Origin: Opitutia bacterium UBA4506
Lineage (GTDB): Bacteria > Verrucomicrobiota > Verrucomicrobiia > Opitutales > Puniceicoccaceae
Direction: 5' to 3'
Length of the DNA: 48,049 bases
NCBI GenBank assembly: GCA_002388665.1
Contig: DGMY01000094.1
Coordinates: forward strand, 1-48,049
A model generated the notes under the pieces. That model saw only the letters and a program-made list of their open reading frames with translations. It searched no databases and was not told the DNA's origin. The translations under genes and the position numbers were made by a program. Positions 26,609-35,905 of the stretch are shown piece after piece (position 1 is the stretch's first letter; each line of letters begins with the position of its first letter).

Positions 26609-27679
26609 TTATCTTGGGAGCACGACAACATCCTCGGTATCGGCGTAGAGAAACAGTCCCTCACTTCGCGCACCAGAACGTGGCTTGGGGTTCAATTCGG
26701 AAACTCGGAGACTCTCCTGCCCCGACAAAAACTCATAGTGTGCCACCTCACCGAAGTAGACTGAATCGCCGATCTTACCGGCTATGCAATTCTCACCCGG
26801 ATCCATGTCAAAAATCTTCAGGACCTCCGGTCGAACACAGAGGGTCACGGCAGTGCCTTCCGCCAGCTCCTCGTCGAAACCGCACAATATCCCCGAGAGG
26901 GCGCCACATGAAGTTTTGACAAGAGCCTCGCCCGCCCCAGTGCGGACCACCTCACCCTCGAGAAAGTTCGCTTCGCCGATAAAAGAGGCGACGGTTTTGC
27001 TCTCTGGGCGGCGGTAGACATCACTCGGGCTGCCGACCTGAAGGATACGCCCTTTCTCAAAAACGGCCATGCGATCCGCGATGGAAAGAGCCTCCTTTTG
27101 ATCATGGGTCACATAGACTGTAGTCAGCTCAAACTCTTTACAGATCCGCCGGATTTCCAAACGCATCTCGTTTCGCAACCTCGCATCCAAATTCGACAAC
27201 GGCTCGTCCAGGAGGAGGCATCGCGGCCGCACCACCAGTGCCCGCGCCAGCGCTACCCGCTGCTGTTGGCCTCCGGAAAGCTGATTGGGTTTGCGCTCGC
27301 CGTACTCATCCATCTGGACGGAAACCAAAGCCTCCCGGACGCGCTGCTCCCGCTCTGCCTTGCCGACCTTCAACTGGCGGAGACCGAAAGCCACGTTATC
27401 CCATACCGTCATGTGAGGCCACAAAGCATAGCTCTGAAACATCATTCCGGTCCGTCGTTTGTGAGGGTCCAACCTCGAGACATCTTTGTCTCCAAACTTT
27501 ACCGAACCCTCATCTGGAAAATAGAACCCAGCAAGCGTCCGCAGTAATGTGGTTTTTCCACATCCACTAGGTCCCAACAAAAAAAACAATTCACCGGGCT
27601 CGATCGACAGATCAATACCCTGCAGGGCGACGGTCTCGCCAAATCGCTTCACCACCCCCTGAACCTCAATTCCGATCAT
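26609..27679 (-). CDS. ABC transporter ATP-binding protein (FbpC/PotA-type with TOBE domain)
   Basis: A 356-aa importer ATPase. Walker A GPSGCGKT (36-43), Q-loop MMFQSYALWPHMTVWDNV (79-96), signature LSGGQQQR (134-141), Walker B CLLLDEP (154-160), D-loop SNLDARLR and H-loop YVTHDQKEAL are all intact. The C-terminal 120 residues form the TOBE/OB region (CVRPEVLKIF, CIAGKIGDSVYFGEV) found in FbpC, PotA and MalK-type ATPases. It powers uptake of whatever the binding protein encoded next captures. First gene of the unit; divergent from the GldA-like operon across 157 nt. Confidence 0.93.
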   Translation of the reverse strand: MIGIEVQGVVKRFGETVALQGIDLSIEPGELFFLLGPSGCGKTTLLRTLAGFYFPDEGSVKFGDKDVSRLDPHKRRTGMMFQSYALWPHMTVWDNVAFGLRQLKVGKAEREQRVREALVSVQMDEYGERKPNQLSGGQQQRVALARALVVRPRCLLLDEPLSNLDARLRNEMRLEIRRICKEFELTTVYVTHDQKEALSIADRMAVFEKGRILQVGSPSDVYRRPESKTVASFIGEANFLEGEVVRTGAGEALVKTSCGALSGILCGFDEELAEGTAVTLCVRPEVLKIFDMDPGENCIAGKIGDSVYFGEVAHYEFLSGQESLRVSELNPKPRSGARSEGLFLYADTEDVVVLPR

Positions 27680-27836
27680 TCCTTTCGGTTGTCTCCCTCA
27701 TCGCGAGCAAGTCAATGACCAAACTACTTATCGTTACGAAAACGAATGAATTGCTACAAAAGCCCCCTTAGTGAGATGATTGAGAAATAATGTGGAATCC
27801 TCCTCATTGATCCTCTAAAAAGCGCGGAATTAACCC

Positions 27837-28859
27837 ATGGTATCTCTTGTCCCAAGTATTCGGGCTGTCGAACTGACGAAAAGGTTTGGCCCCAATCGAG
27901 CCATTGATCGAATTTCGTTTGAAGTCGGCGCTGGCGAAGTCGTCGGGTTTCTCGGCCCGAACGGTGCAGGAAAATCGACGACGATGAGGGTACTGACTGG
28001 CCTCCTGAGCGCGAGCTCTGGGGAGGCGTGGGTCGCTGGGCGCTCGGTCGCACGCGAGCCCGAGGCGATTCGCCACCTCATCGGCTTCATGCCCGAGAAC
28101 AATCCGCTCCCGGAGGATATGCGGGTTACCGAGTTCCTTCGGTTCCGCGCCAGAATCAAGGGCATCCACCGAAAGCAGCGCAAGAGCCGCATCGCTGAAG
28201 TCATCGAACTCTGCGATCTTCACCACGGGACCGAGCGCAAGCTCATCGGGAATCTGAGTAAAGGCTATCGCCAGCGGGTGGGAATCGCTGACGCCATTCT
28301 CGCGGAACCCCCGATCGTCATCCTAGACGAGCCGACCATCGGGCTGGACCCGCACCAGATCCTGGGTTTCCGCCAAATGATCCAGCAATTGCGAGGACGG
28401 ATGACTCTGGTGATCTCGAGCCACATCCTCCCCGAGATCGAAAAAATCTGCGACCGGTCCGTCATCCTCAATCGGGGGCAAGTCGTCGCGGCTGGAACGC
28501 GGTCGGAACTGCGGGAAGTCTTCTCACCCGGCCAAACCTACGAAATTCGCGTGGAAGGATCGCTCTCTGAGGTCGAAAAAAGAGTTCAATTGGCGGACGA
28601 CAGCTTGGTGCTGCGCGACTCTTACCGCGAGCCCGAAGGCTCTGTTCGCCGGATCACCTTTTCCTCCAACTCGAACACCAATCTGGTTCCTCGAATCATT
28701 GAATGCCTGCAGGGACCAGGTCTCCCGGTCATCCAGGAGATCCGCATTCGCAGGGCATCACTGGAAGACATTTTTCTCGCAGCGACAAAACGCTCGTGGG
28801 AGGAAAATGCGCCGAGAACGGAAGCAGCGCCCGCCAGCGAGGAGCCCCTCCAACAATGA
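27837..28859 (+). CDS. ABC transporter ATP-binding protein (GldA/CcmA-type, ABC-2)
   Basis: A 340-aa export-type ATPase. Walker A FLGPNGAGKST (38-48), Q-loop IGFMPENNPLPEDM, a degenerate-looking but family-typical signature NLSKGYRQRVG, Walker B PIVILDEPTIGLDP and switch His in VISSHILPEIE are present. The C-terminal 110 residues are the variable domain seen in GldA-like ATPases (LREVFSPGQTYEIRVEG). GldA with GldF and GldG forms an ABC complex needed for gliding in Bacteroidetes; homologous cassettes in other phyla have no assigned function. The stop overlaps the permease start by 4 nt (ATGA), the first coupling in a five-gene operon to 35868. Confidence 0.92.
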   Translation: MVSLVPSIRAVELTKRFGPNRAIDRISFEVGAGEVVGFLGPNGAGKSTTMRVLTGLLSASSGEAWVAGRSVAREPEAIRHLIGFMPENNPLPEDMRVTEFLRFRARIKGIHRKQRKSRIAEVIELCDLHHGTERKLIGNLSKGYRQRVGIADAILAEPPIVILDEPTIGLDPHQILGFRQMIQQLRGRMTLVISSHILPEIEKICDRSVILNRGQVVAAGTRSELREVFSPGQTYEIRVEGSLSEVEKRVQLADDSLVLRDSYREPEGSVRRITFSSNSNTNLVPRIIECLQGPGLPVIQEIRIRRASLEDIFLAATKRSWEENAPRTEAAPASEEPLQQ

Positions 28860-29620
28860 GAAATTTTGTCCATTTTCTCCGGCATGAGATCCGGGTGATC
28901 CTCTTCAGCGCGTCCAGCTATGTGGCCGGAGTGCTCTTCCTCCTCCTCATGGGTCTCATCTACTGGGCAATCCTCAAAGGTTACACCGTAGCTCCACAAG
29001 AAGACACTCCTGCGACCCAATTTTTCCGTATTTTCTGGATCCCCGCCTTTTTCGTCGTCCCGCTGCTGACGATGCGGAGCATTGCCGAAGAGCGGCGACT
29101 GGGAACACTGCAGACTCTTTTAACGACGCCGACCGGTCCGATGGTCGTCGTTTTGGCCAAATTCTTTGCGATCTACATTTTCTACCTGTTCCTCTGGGCG
29201 TGCACCATAGCATTCCCGCTTCTGGCGGCAGAGATGACCTCTGTTGATCAGGCGCGAATTATTCTATTTGATCCCGCATCGCTACTCGGCGGGTATCTCT
29301 TTGTCGCACTCAGCGGGGCGCTGTTTATCGCTCTCGGCATCTTCTGCTCGAGTCTCACCCGCTCCCAGCTCGTAGCCGGCATGCTCTGCTTTACCGGGCT
29401 CTTCCTTCTGATTGCCGGGAGTCGACTTCTTCTCGAGGTTCCCCTCCCAAAAACTGGTCCACTCAAAGCCCTGAACGCGCCCTTCCAATACTTCCAGACC
29501 TTCGAGCATCTACTCGATTTCAGCACGGGGATTATTGATTCGCGGCCCTTTGTTTACTACATCTCCGGATCTCTCCTGTTTCTGGTTTTCTCTGTGATTT
29601 TGGTTGAAAGAAAAGCATGA
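28856..29620 (+). CDS. ABC-2 type permease (GldF-like)
   Basis: A 254-aa membrane protein with six predicted helices: an amphipathic N terminus (MRNFVHFLRHEIRVILFSA), helix 1 (SYVAGVLFLLLMGLIYWAI), helix 2 before the cytosolic segment MRSIAEERRLGTLQTLLTTP (the hallmark of this ABC-2 family), then helices around VLAKFFAIYIFYLFLWA, LLGGYLFVALSGALFIALG, LVAGMLCFTGLFLLIAG and a last one near the C terminus (YYISGSLLFLVFSVILV). ATG at 28856 overlaps the ATPase stop; upstream frame extension would run through the ATPase gene. Its stop overlaps the GldG-like start by 4 nt. Confidence 0.92.
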   Translation: MRNFVHFLRHEIRVILFSASSYVAGVLFLLLMGLIYWAILKGYTVAPQEDTPATQFFRIFWIPAFFVVPLLTMRSIAEERRLGTLQTLLTTPTGPMVVVLAKFFAIYIFYLFLWACTIAFPLLAAEMTSVDQARIILFDPASLLGGYLFVALSGALFIALGIFCSSLTRSQLVAGMLCFTGLFLLIAGSRLLLEVPLPKTGPLKALNAPFQYFQTFEHLLDFSTGIIDSRPFVYYISGSLLFLVFSVILVERKA

Positions 29621-31101
29621 CCACCCGCGACGACTTTCGACGAACAAACCGAGGGCGCCGACTCAATGCGGCGATCCAGGTCCTACTCTGTCTTTCTCTT
29701 ATTGGAGCGATCAACTATCTCGGGGCGCGTTTTTTCGAGAGAAGTGATCTCACTGAAGATCGTAAGTTTTCTCTCGCCCCTGAGACCGAGGCATACCTCT
29801 CCTCAATCGATAAACCCGTCGACATCTTCATCATCATCCCCGAGATCGAATCGGATGACACCAACCGCCGCGTCATTCGCGACCTGAAGAAACTCCTGTC
29901 AAACATCGAACTGTACTCCCGGACCGAGGGCGACGGGCACGTTCACGTCGAGTTCATCGACGTCTTCCAGGAACGGAATCGAGCTCGTGAAATCCTCGGC
30001 AGGTACGGCATTACGACTCAAAATTCGATCCTCATCACTTCAGGAGATCGGCTCAAGCAAGTGTCGATTGATTCTCTCTACACATTTGAGAACGGAAAGA
30101 TGCGGGGATTCCGCGGGGAATCTGAGTTTCTCTCCGGCATCCTGCAGGTCACTCGCCAGAACGACAGCGTGGTCTACTTCCTTACTGGCCAGGGTGAGTT
30201 TTCCCTCTCGAGCGTCGACCCCCTTACCGGCTTATCCCGTCTCCAGTCTTTCCTGCGAGAGCGCGGAATGAAAGTGGAAACCATCGAGCTGACCAACTAC
30301 GCACGCATCCCCGAAGATGCCGGGGCGGTGGTAATCCCAGCTCCAGCCACCCGATTTCGTGAGCGCGAGGCGAGCCTTTTGCGAGACTACTTAAACGAAG
30401 AAAACGGGAGTATACTCGCCCTGCTGGAGCCCGGAGAAGAAACCGGTTTGGAAAAATTGGCCTTGGAATGGGGGATCCAGATTGATGACCGAATTGTGGT
30501 CGACGTCGGCCCCGACTTTCAATCCGCCACCGGCGACCTCATCATCCGTGATTTCACCGATCATCCGGTGGGGAGCTTCATCAGAAATATGGGCGTTACC
30601 GTTCTTTTCGGCCTCCCCCGCCCGATTCTTCCTGCGCTCGAAGAAGCGAGAAATCCTGACACCCTCAAACTGGAAACCCTCCTCCTGAGCTCACCGCAAA
30701 GCTGGGCCGAAAGCGAACTGCGCCCCGGTTCTACGATTTCTTACGAAGAAGGGGATGACCTGAAAGGCCCAGTTCCCATCGCAGTCGCTTCCCAGCGCAA
30801 GGCGGATACCTCGTTTGGATTTGCTTTGTCAGCAGTCGAAGGAGGCCGCTTCCTCGCGATCGGAAACGCCGATTTCATTACCAATTCCCGGATTGACGCA
30901 TTCGGAAACCGACTCCTGTTCCTCAGCGCTCTCAATTGGTGCATGGACGTAGGCGACGACATCAATATCGCCGCGAAAGATGTACGAGGGTACATGATCA
31001 TCCTGAGCCAATCGGAACTGCGGAACCTCCTTTTCTGGCTGATTGGACCAGCCGCCGTTCTCGTACTGATCGGAATCTTCGTCGCCATAATCCGCCGATA
31101 A
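29617..31101 (+). CDS. GldG-like auxiliary protein of an ABC transporter
   Basis: A 494-aa protein with one membrane helix near each end (about 17-36 and 472-492) and a large extracytoplasmic domain between, the GldG topology. Family marks include NYLGARFFERSDLTEDRKFSL, where the 'D(L/W)T..k.ySLs..t' pattern follows the first helix, VHVEFIDVFQERNRAREIL, the conserved VYFLTGQGEFSL and VVIPAPATRFREREASLLRDYL before ILALLEPGEE. The fold resembles a glutamine-amidotransferase-like/IFT52-type domain, but no catalytic triad is expected. It probably works with the ATPase and permease encoded just upstream. 3 nt separate it from the DUF4340 gene. Confidence 0.88.
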   Translation: MTTRDDFRRTNRGRRLNAAIQVLLCLSLIGAINYLGARFFERSDLTEDRKFSLAPETEAYLSSIDKPVDIFIIIPEIESDDTNRRVIRDLKKLLSNIELYSRTEGDGHVHVEFIDVFQERNRAREILGRYGITTQNSILITSGDRLKQVSIDSLYTFENGKMRGFRGESEFLSGILQVTRQNDSVVYFLTGQGEFSLSSVDPLTGLSRLQSFLRERGMKVETIELTNYARIPEDAGAVVIPAPATRFREREASLLRDYLNEENGSILALLEPGEETGLEKLALEWGIQIDDRIVVDVGPDFQSATGDLIIRDFTDHPVGSFIRNMGVTVLFGLPRPILPALEEARNPDTLKLETLLLSSPQSWAESELRPGSTISYEEGDDLKGPVPIAVASQRKADTSFGFALSAVEGGRFLAIGNADFITNSRIDAFGNRLLFLSALNWCMDVGDDINIAAKDVRGYMIILSQSELRNLLFWLIGPAAVLVLIGIFVAIIRR

Positions 31102-31104
31102 ACC

Positions 31105-33180
31105 ATGAGACTTAAACTGACAGTTTTTCTCGCCTTGCTCAACTTTCTCGCGTTCGGCGCCATCTACTACCTCGAGTTTAACGAGCACCAGGACCCCGAG
31201 CAGCGGCGGGCCGACCCGATACTACCCTCCTCAATTGCGGAGAGTTCCCGCATCGAAATCTCTGGCGAAGCCGTACCCGAACGTCGCGTGCTATCCCGCA
31301 AAGACGACAGATGGCGACTCGAAGAACCGGTCATCTGGCGGGCCAACCCGAATGCCATCGACAGGATTTTTCGAGCACTCCTTTTCCTTCGCAAAGATAT
31401 CCATTTCACCATGGATGACATCGAGCGCAACAACCAGGCTCTCTCCGACTACGGGCTCGATACTCCTATTCTCGTAATCACATTCCTTCGCGATAACAAA
31501 ACCACCACCGTAAAGATTGGCTCACCGACAGATGTAGGCGACCGTTTCTACCTCCTCGGACCCTCGGGTGAAGATGTCTATGTCGTCGACGAAGAAGTAA
31601 TCCGCTCGGTCGCACTCGATCTTCAAGACCTTCGTAGCCGCGAGCTTTTCGCGATGGATTTTTTCGGGATCGAAGAAATCTCTATGCAACTGGGGAACAG
31701 CCGTGGCTTGCAAATTCGCTTGGCCGCCATGGATGACGGGTGGCGATTTGAAGCTCCGATTCAGACGCGGGCAAGCGCACCCGCAGTGGACGCCCGCCTT
31801 CAGCGAATCCTCGAAACTCCAGTTCTCGCACTACGCCCCGAGACCCAGATTTCTCCCAGTGAATCCGGCTTGGTGGAACCACGCCTGCGCATCTCGCTCG
31901 AAGATGGAGGGGTCCGCAGAACCTTCCTCCTGGGCGCCCCCATCCCCGATGAACCCGGGAATGCGTACGGAAAGATCGAGGGCACGCCGACAATCGTCAC
32001 CGTTCCGGAGGAAGCGTTCCTCACGTTGAACAACGCACTCACCGACCTGCGCGAAAAATCATTTTTCCTCTTCCGGGTACCGCTCGTCACCAGCATTCAA
32101 ATCGGCTCAGACAATCGTGCGGTCACCCTTCAAAAGCTCGAAAACAACTCCTGGCAGGTGAGCTCGACTGGAGGTGATTCGGAGCCCGTACGCTACGCGG
32201 CGGACCCCGGCGTACTTTCCAAAACCTTCGAGTCATTGATCATCCTGCGCGCTCTTCGTTTCGTCAGCGATGCTCCGTCCGACTCCGACCTCAGAGAGTT
32301 CGGTCTCGATTCTCCACAACGGACAGTCGAGATCATCGGTGAACAGAACCACAAACTGCTGATCGGCGACCTCGACCCCGACACCCGGACGCTTTTTGCC
32401 AAAGTAGAAGGTGAACCCTTCGTCTACGCCGTTCCTCTTGAGATCCTCAGAACACTTCCGGTTTCACCACTCGCCTATCGCGATCGCGTACTGGACCGAA
32501 TCCCCGAGAATGCGCACGTCGAAACGGTCCGAGTATTCGACCTCAAAACCGGCAAGCTCCTTCTCGACCGAAAGCTCGGACAGGGAGGCAAGTCTTGGAC
32601 TGCCGGGAAGCTGGATCCAGCTGGCGAAGCTCCCGATGCCGCTTTCGTCTCCCTTCTCAAACAGATCCGAACGTTTAGAGTGGAGTCCTACCTCTCTCCA
32701 GAGTTTACGCCCGGCCTGCAGATCGAAGAGGAGCGCATCATACCATGGCGCTACCGCCTTGAGTCCGACATCAACCTTCCCTCCAGTGGAGACTCCACCA
32801 CCGTCACCAAGAAGTATCTGTTCACAGAACGTGTCGAAGGGACCCTCCAAGGGGGAGGATCCGAGGAGAAGGAGGTAACCTTCATTCTGCCGTTGGAATT
32901 CATTGACGCCTGGGTGGAACTCTTCCCCCTCTACCCCCTACCGAACGCTTATGACGCGGAAGCTGCACGCGCAGCCGCGGAAGCGACATCGGGGTCACGG
33001 CCGCCTGAGGAGGAAGAGGATGAGGAGGTCGAAAAGCTCGACCCAGCAACGACCTCACCTACTCAAGATTCCAGTCAGGCACTACCGGAAGGCGCGAATC
33101 CCAGTGATTTCGACCTCCGCTCAGTTGGGCCTGAAGAGGACAGCGTCCCATCTGAATCGAGCACCCCTACAATCGATTAA
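31105..33180 (+). CDS. DUF4340-domain protein
   Basis: A 691-aa protein with an N-terminal anchor (LKLTVFLALLNFLAFGAIYYLEF, 3-25) and repeated DUF4340-type modules in the periplasm. Each has a beta strand pair of the form '(D)DGWRFEAPI' (RWRLEEPVIWRAN near 65-77, GWRFEAPIQTRAS, WQVSSTGG) and the pattern YGLDTP..VITFLRDNKTTTVKIGSPT, FGLDSPQRTVEIIGEQNHKLLIG. The C-terminal 70 residues are low-complexity and acidic (PPEEEEDEEVEKL). DUF4340 proteins regularly follow GldG-like genes; their role is unknown, but a scaffold for an envelope ABC complex fits. The stop TAA overlaps the ribosome-binding site of the next gene. Confidence 0.88.
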   Translation: MRLKLTVFLALLNFLAFGAIYYLEFNEHQDPEQRRADPILPSSIAESSRIEISGEAVPERRVLSRKDDRWRLEEPVIWRANPNAIDRIFRALLFLRKDIHFTMDDIERNNQALSDYGLDTPILVITFLRDNKTTTVKIGSPTDVGDRFYLLGPSGEDVYVVDEEVIRSVALDLQDLRSRELFAMDFFGIEEISMQLGNSRGLQIRLAAMDDGWRFEAPIQTRASAPAVDARLQRILETPVLALRPETQISPSESGLVEPRLRISLEDGGVRRTFLLGAPIPDEPGNAYGKIEGTPTIVTVPEEAFLTLNNALTDLREKSFFLFRVPLVTSIQIGSDNRAVTLQKLENNSWQVSSTGGDSEPVRYAADPGVLSKTFESLIILRALRFVSDAPSDSDLREFGLDSPQRTVEIIGEQNHKLLIGDLDPDTRTLFAKVEGEPFVYAVPLEILRTLPVSPLAYRDRVLDRIPENAHVETVRVFDLKTGKLLLDRKLGQGGKSWTAGKLDPAGEAPDAAFVSLLKQIRTFRVESYLSPEFTPGLQIEEERIIPWRYRLESDINLPSSGDSTTVTKKYLFTERVEGTLQGGGSEEKEVTFILPLEFIDAWVELFPLYPLPNAYDAEAARAAAEATSGSRPPEEEEDEEVEKLDPATTSPTQDSSQALPEGANPSDFDLRSVGPEEDSVPSESSTPTID

Positions 33181-33185
33181 GGAGG
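33181..33185 (+). promoter_or_regulatory. GGAGG ribosome-binding site deciding a GTG start
   Basis: GGAGG directly follows the TAA of the DUF4340 gene and lies 7 nt before the GTG at 33193. It is the best Shine-Dalgarno sequence in the window, supports the GTG start, and suggests reinitiation coupling. Confidence 0.8.
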
Positions 33186-33192
33186 CATCTCG

Positions 33193-35868
33193 GTGTTTTG
33201 TCGCCAGCACGACTGCAAATGGATTGGCTGTCTTCTCTGGCTTTTTACGGTACTTCTGGGCGTCCTTCTCCTCGTAGTCCAAATTCCACTACTCATTCTC
33301 CTCACGATAGACGGAGAACTCTCGATCCCCCGGTCTTGGGTCGAGAAGGCGATTAACCATCATTTAGGTGAAGACTATTCGATAACGTTCGATTCGATCA
33401 GCGTCGATGAGACCGGCACAGTTCGAATCAGAGAGGCCACGGTCCGGAACAAGATCGGCCGAAAGATGGGATCTGCAGAATTCCTCAAAGCAGATTTCTA
33501 TCTCCCTTCGATCGTTTTCGGAATCTTTCACGTGGAACAGATCCAAGCCCGCAACGTGGAATTCATCGACACCCGAGGTCCACTGGGCATTGACTCCTCG
33601 GTTCTCGAAATCCCAGCGTTGAATATCCTCCGGGAAAATGACCACTGGCAGATCGATGACGCAAAACTCATTTGCTCCAATCTTCCCATTTCGATTTCAG
33701 GCAACGTTCGCAAGCCGAGGCTGGATCAGAAGACCGGCCCCTCCACCAATCATTGGATCCAGTTCCTTGAAGGTATATCGGTGCTGGATTCCCAAATGCA
33801 GCGCGTCAAGAACCCGTATCTAAGGATCGAGTTATCCTCAACCCGCGGGAATGCGAACACCGTAAAAGCCACATTCACCGCAGATCGTGCCGATCTCCCG
33901 TTTGACATCCGGCTAGACGACGGGGTCCGCATTTCCTCTGGAGCCACACTCGCCGGCGGTGATCTAAGACCGGGCCCCATCGAGTTCAGCGCCGGACACG
34001 TCAGCTATTCGAACAGTGTGAGCGCGGAGAGAGTTCGCCTAAGAATGCCCCCACCCGGAGGCTATTCAACAACTGCTATGATAGCGGGAGCCATCGCTCA
34101 GGTCTCCGCAGAATCTCTCACGACGCCGGAGGTAACGCTATCGCAGCCCACACTGGATTTGACCGTACAACCGAACTTTGTCGCGAAAGCAAAAGGACAG
34201 GTTGGCCTCTTCGGCTACCCGATCTCCATTCAAAGCGAGATCAACCTCCTCCGCCGTTCAGCAACCGTAGAGACGGCAGGCTTACTCTCCGTCCCGGACA
34301 TACTGAGTCATCCAGCCGTACCTCGAGAAATCGTCGATTTCAACATCCAGTTCGAGAAGCCCGTCTACGCTCGTTTGATTTCCACATTCAGCAAAGGGAA
34401 GTTCATTCCCGACGAAGTTCAATTCCAGGCCGAATCGGAAGCCTTCGACATCTCCGACCTCACCGGCATTTACGCCCAATCAGCTGGGGTGCTGTACCCG
34501 CACGAACTCCGGGTAGCAGTGAACCACATTCTGATCCAAAAAACCGACTACCACCTCTACGGGAAATACTTTCACGACTTCCGCTCCAACAAGTTTCGGT
34601 TCCTGGTCCAAGGAGGATTTATGCCGATGGACATTGCAGGGTTCATGAGGTCCTGGTGGGACGATGTGTGGAAGGAGTTCGTCATCAATGATACCCCCTA
34701 TGTCGATTTGGAGCTCTGGGGAGACTGGGACCACTACGACCTCCGAAGCATGTTCGCCGGAGTTCGCTTCAGCGACATTGTCCTCAAAGGAATGGAAATT
34801 GATCACGGGTATGCCCGGATGAGAACACGCCCTCATCTCTTCGAAACATTTGAGCTGTACGCATTTCGACCAGAAGGACTGGCCCACGGATCGTTCGGGA
34901 TCCTTCTCGACTGGGAAACACGGGAAATCTACGCCAATACCTATAATCTGTCTACCTCGGTGGATTTCACCAAGCTTGCTCCTCTTTTTGGGGATGAACT
35001 CCAAGAGCCCCTATCAACCTTCGAACTCACGACCCATCCGGAGCTGAGAATCGAAGGCATTCTCTTTCCCCCCATCGAAGGAAAGATTTCCCCCGCCAAC
35101 CACTTGGTCATCAATGCGGCCACCGACGATTCACTGGTTTACAAAGGCATTGAACTGGACGATCTGCAGCTCACTGCGGTCTATCAGGGTAAGACACTGT
35201 ACCTTTCTCCGATCTCATTCGGCCTCGGCGGCGGCAAAGGGAGTGCCCACTTCACTCTATGGCCCGATGAAACCGATAGAGGCCATAGCAGCTTTCAACT
35301 GACGCTAAATGATGCCATCCCCTACAAAGTGGTTCAAGCGATCCCGCAACTCAAAGAAGCGGCTGGAGATCGGTTCGACGAGAATCAGAGCGACGACCTT
35401 GAAGACAACTCCCTGAACTTCTCGATCGAAGGATCCGGAAATATCAGCGAGCCCGAAACTCTACTGGGGGAAGGAAACATCGACCTGCTGACCCCGAATC
35501 TGGCAAATGTCAGGCTCCTTGGGATTCTTTCCCGCATTTCTGAGGAACTCCCACTGCCAATCACTCTGGGCTCTTTCCAGTTCGAACGGGTGAAAACCTC
35601 ATTCCTTCTCAACCGTGGCCTGATCGAGATCCCCGACCTCACTCTCCACAGCCCAAGCTCGCGGCTCCTGGCTTCCGGCGCCTACGAAATGGAAAACCAG
35701 TCGATTGATTTTAATGCCCAAATGCAGCTGATGCGCGAAGTCAAATTCCCAATCCTCGCACAGATCGGAATGCTCCTCAACCCGGTCGGGAAGGTGTTCG
35801 AATTTCACGTTTGGGGCGAAATCGATGATTTGAATTGGCGCCTCTACCTCGACCCAAGAAGTTGGTAG
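33193..35868 (+). CDS. AsmA-like membrane-anchored envelope protein
   Basis: An 891-aa protein with a long N-terminal membrane helix (about 10-38) after a Cys/His-containing start (MFCRQHDCKW), followed by beta-rich sequence of the AsmA/DUF3971 type: NHHLGEDYSITFDSISVDETGTVRIREATV near the start, and a C-terminal segment with LLTPNLANVRLLGILSRIS, GSFQFERVKTSFLLNRGLIEIPDLTL and LLASGAYEMENQSIDFNAQM, the pattern of AsmA-like C termini that precede a final strand (VGKVFEFHVWGEIDDLNWRL). AsmA-like proteins are proposed lipid bridges between membranes. The GTG is supported by GGAGG. Last gene of the operon; its stop faces msrB 37 nt away. Confidence 0.75.
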   Translation: MFCRQHDCKWIGCLLWLFTVLLGVLLLVVQIPLLILLTIDGELSIPRSWVEKAINHHLGEDYSITFDSISVDETGTVRIREATVRNKIGRKMGSAEFLKADFYLPSIVFGIFHVEQIQARNVEFIDTRGPLGIDSSVLEIPALNILRENDHWQIDDAKLICSNLPISISGNVRKPRLDQKTGPSTNHWIQFLEGISVLDSQMQRVKNPYLRIELSSTRGNANTVKATFTADRADLPFDIRLDDGVRISSGATLAGGDLRPGPIEFSAGHVSYSNSVSAERVRLRMPPPGGYSTTAMIAGAIAQVSAESLTTPEVTLSQPTLDLTVQPNFVAKAKGQVGLFGYPISIQSEINLLRRSATVETAGLLSVPDILSHPAVPREIVDFNIQFEKPVYARLISTFSKGKFIPDEVQFQAESEAFDISDLTGIYAQSAGVLYPHELRVAVNHILIQKTDYHLYGKYFHDFRSNKFRFLVQGGFMPMDIAGFMRSWWDDVWKEFVINDTPYVDLELWGDWDHYDLRSMFAGVRFSDIVLKGMEIDHGYARMRTRPHLFETFELYAFRPEGLAHGSFGILLDWETREIYANTYNLSTSVDFTKLAPLFGDELQEPLSTFELTTHPELRIEGILFPPIEGKISPANHLVINAATDDSLVYKGIELDDLQLTAVYQGKTLYLSPISFGLGGGKGSAHFTLWPDETDRGHSSFQLTLNDAIPYKVVQAIPQLKEAAGDRFDENQSDDLEDNSLNFSIEGSGNISEPETLLGEGNIDLLTPNLANVRLLGILSRISEELPLPITLGSFQFERVKTSFLLNRGLIEIPDLTLHSPSSRLLASGAYEMENQSIDFNAQMQLMREVKFPILAQIGMLLNPVGKVFEFHVWGEIDDLNWRLYLDPRSW

Positions 35869-35905
35869 GCTATACCGCTCGAGGCGCACTGTACACAGGC
35901 GAGAC

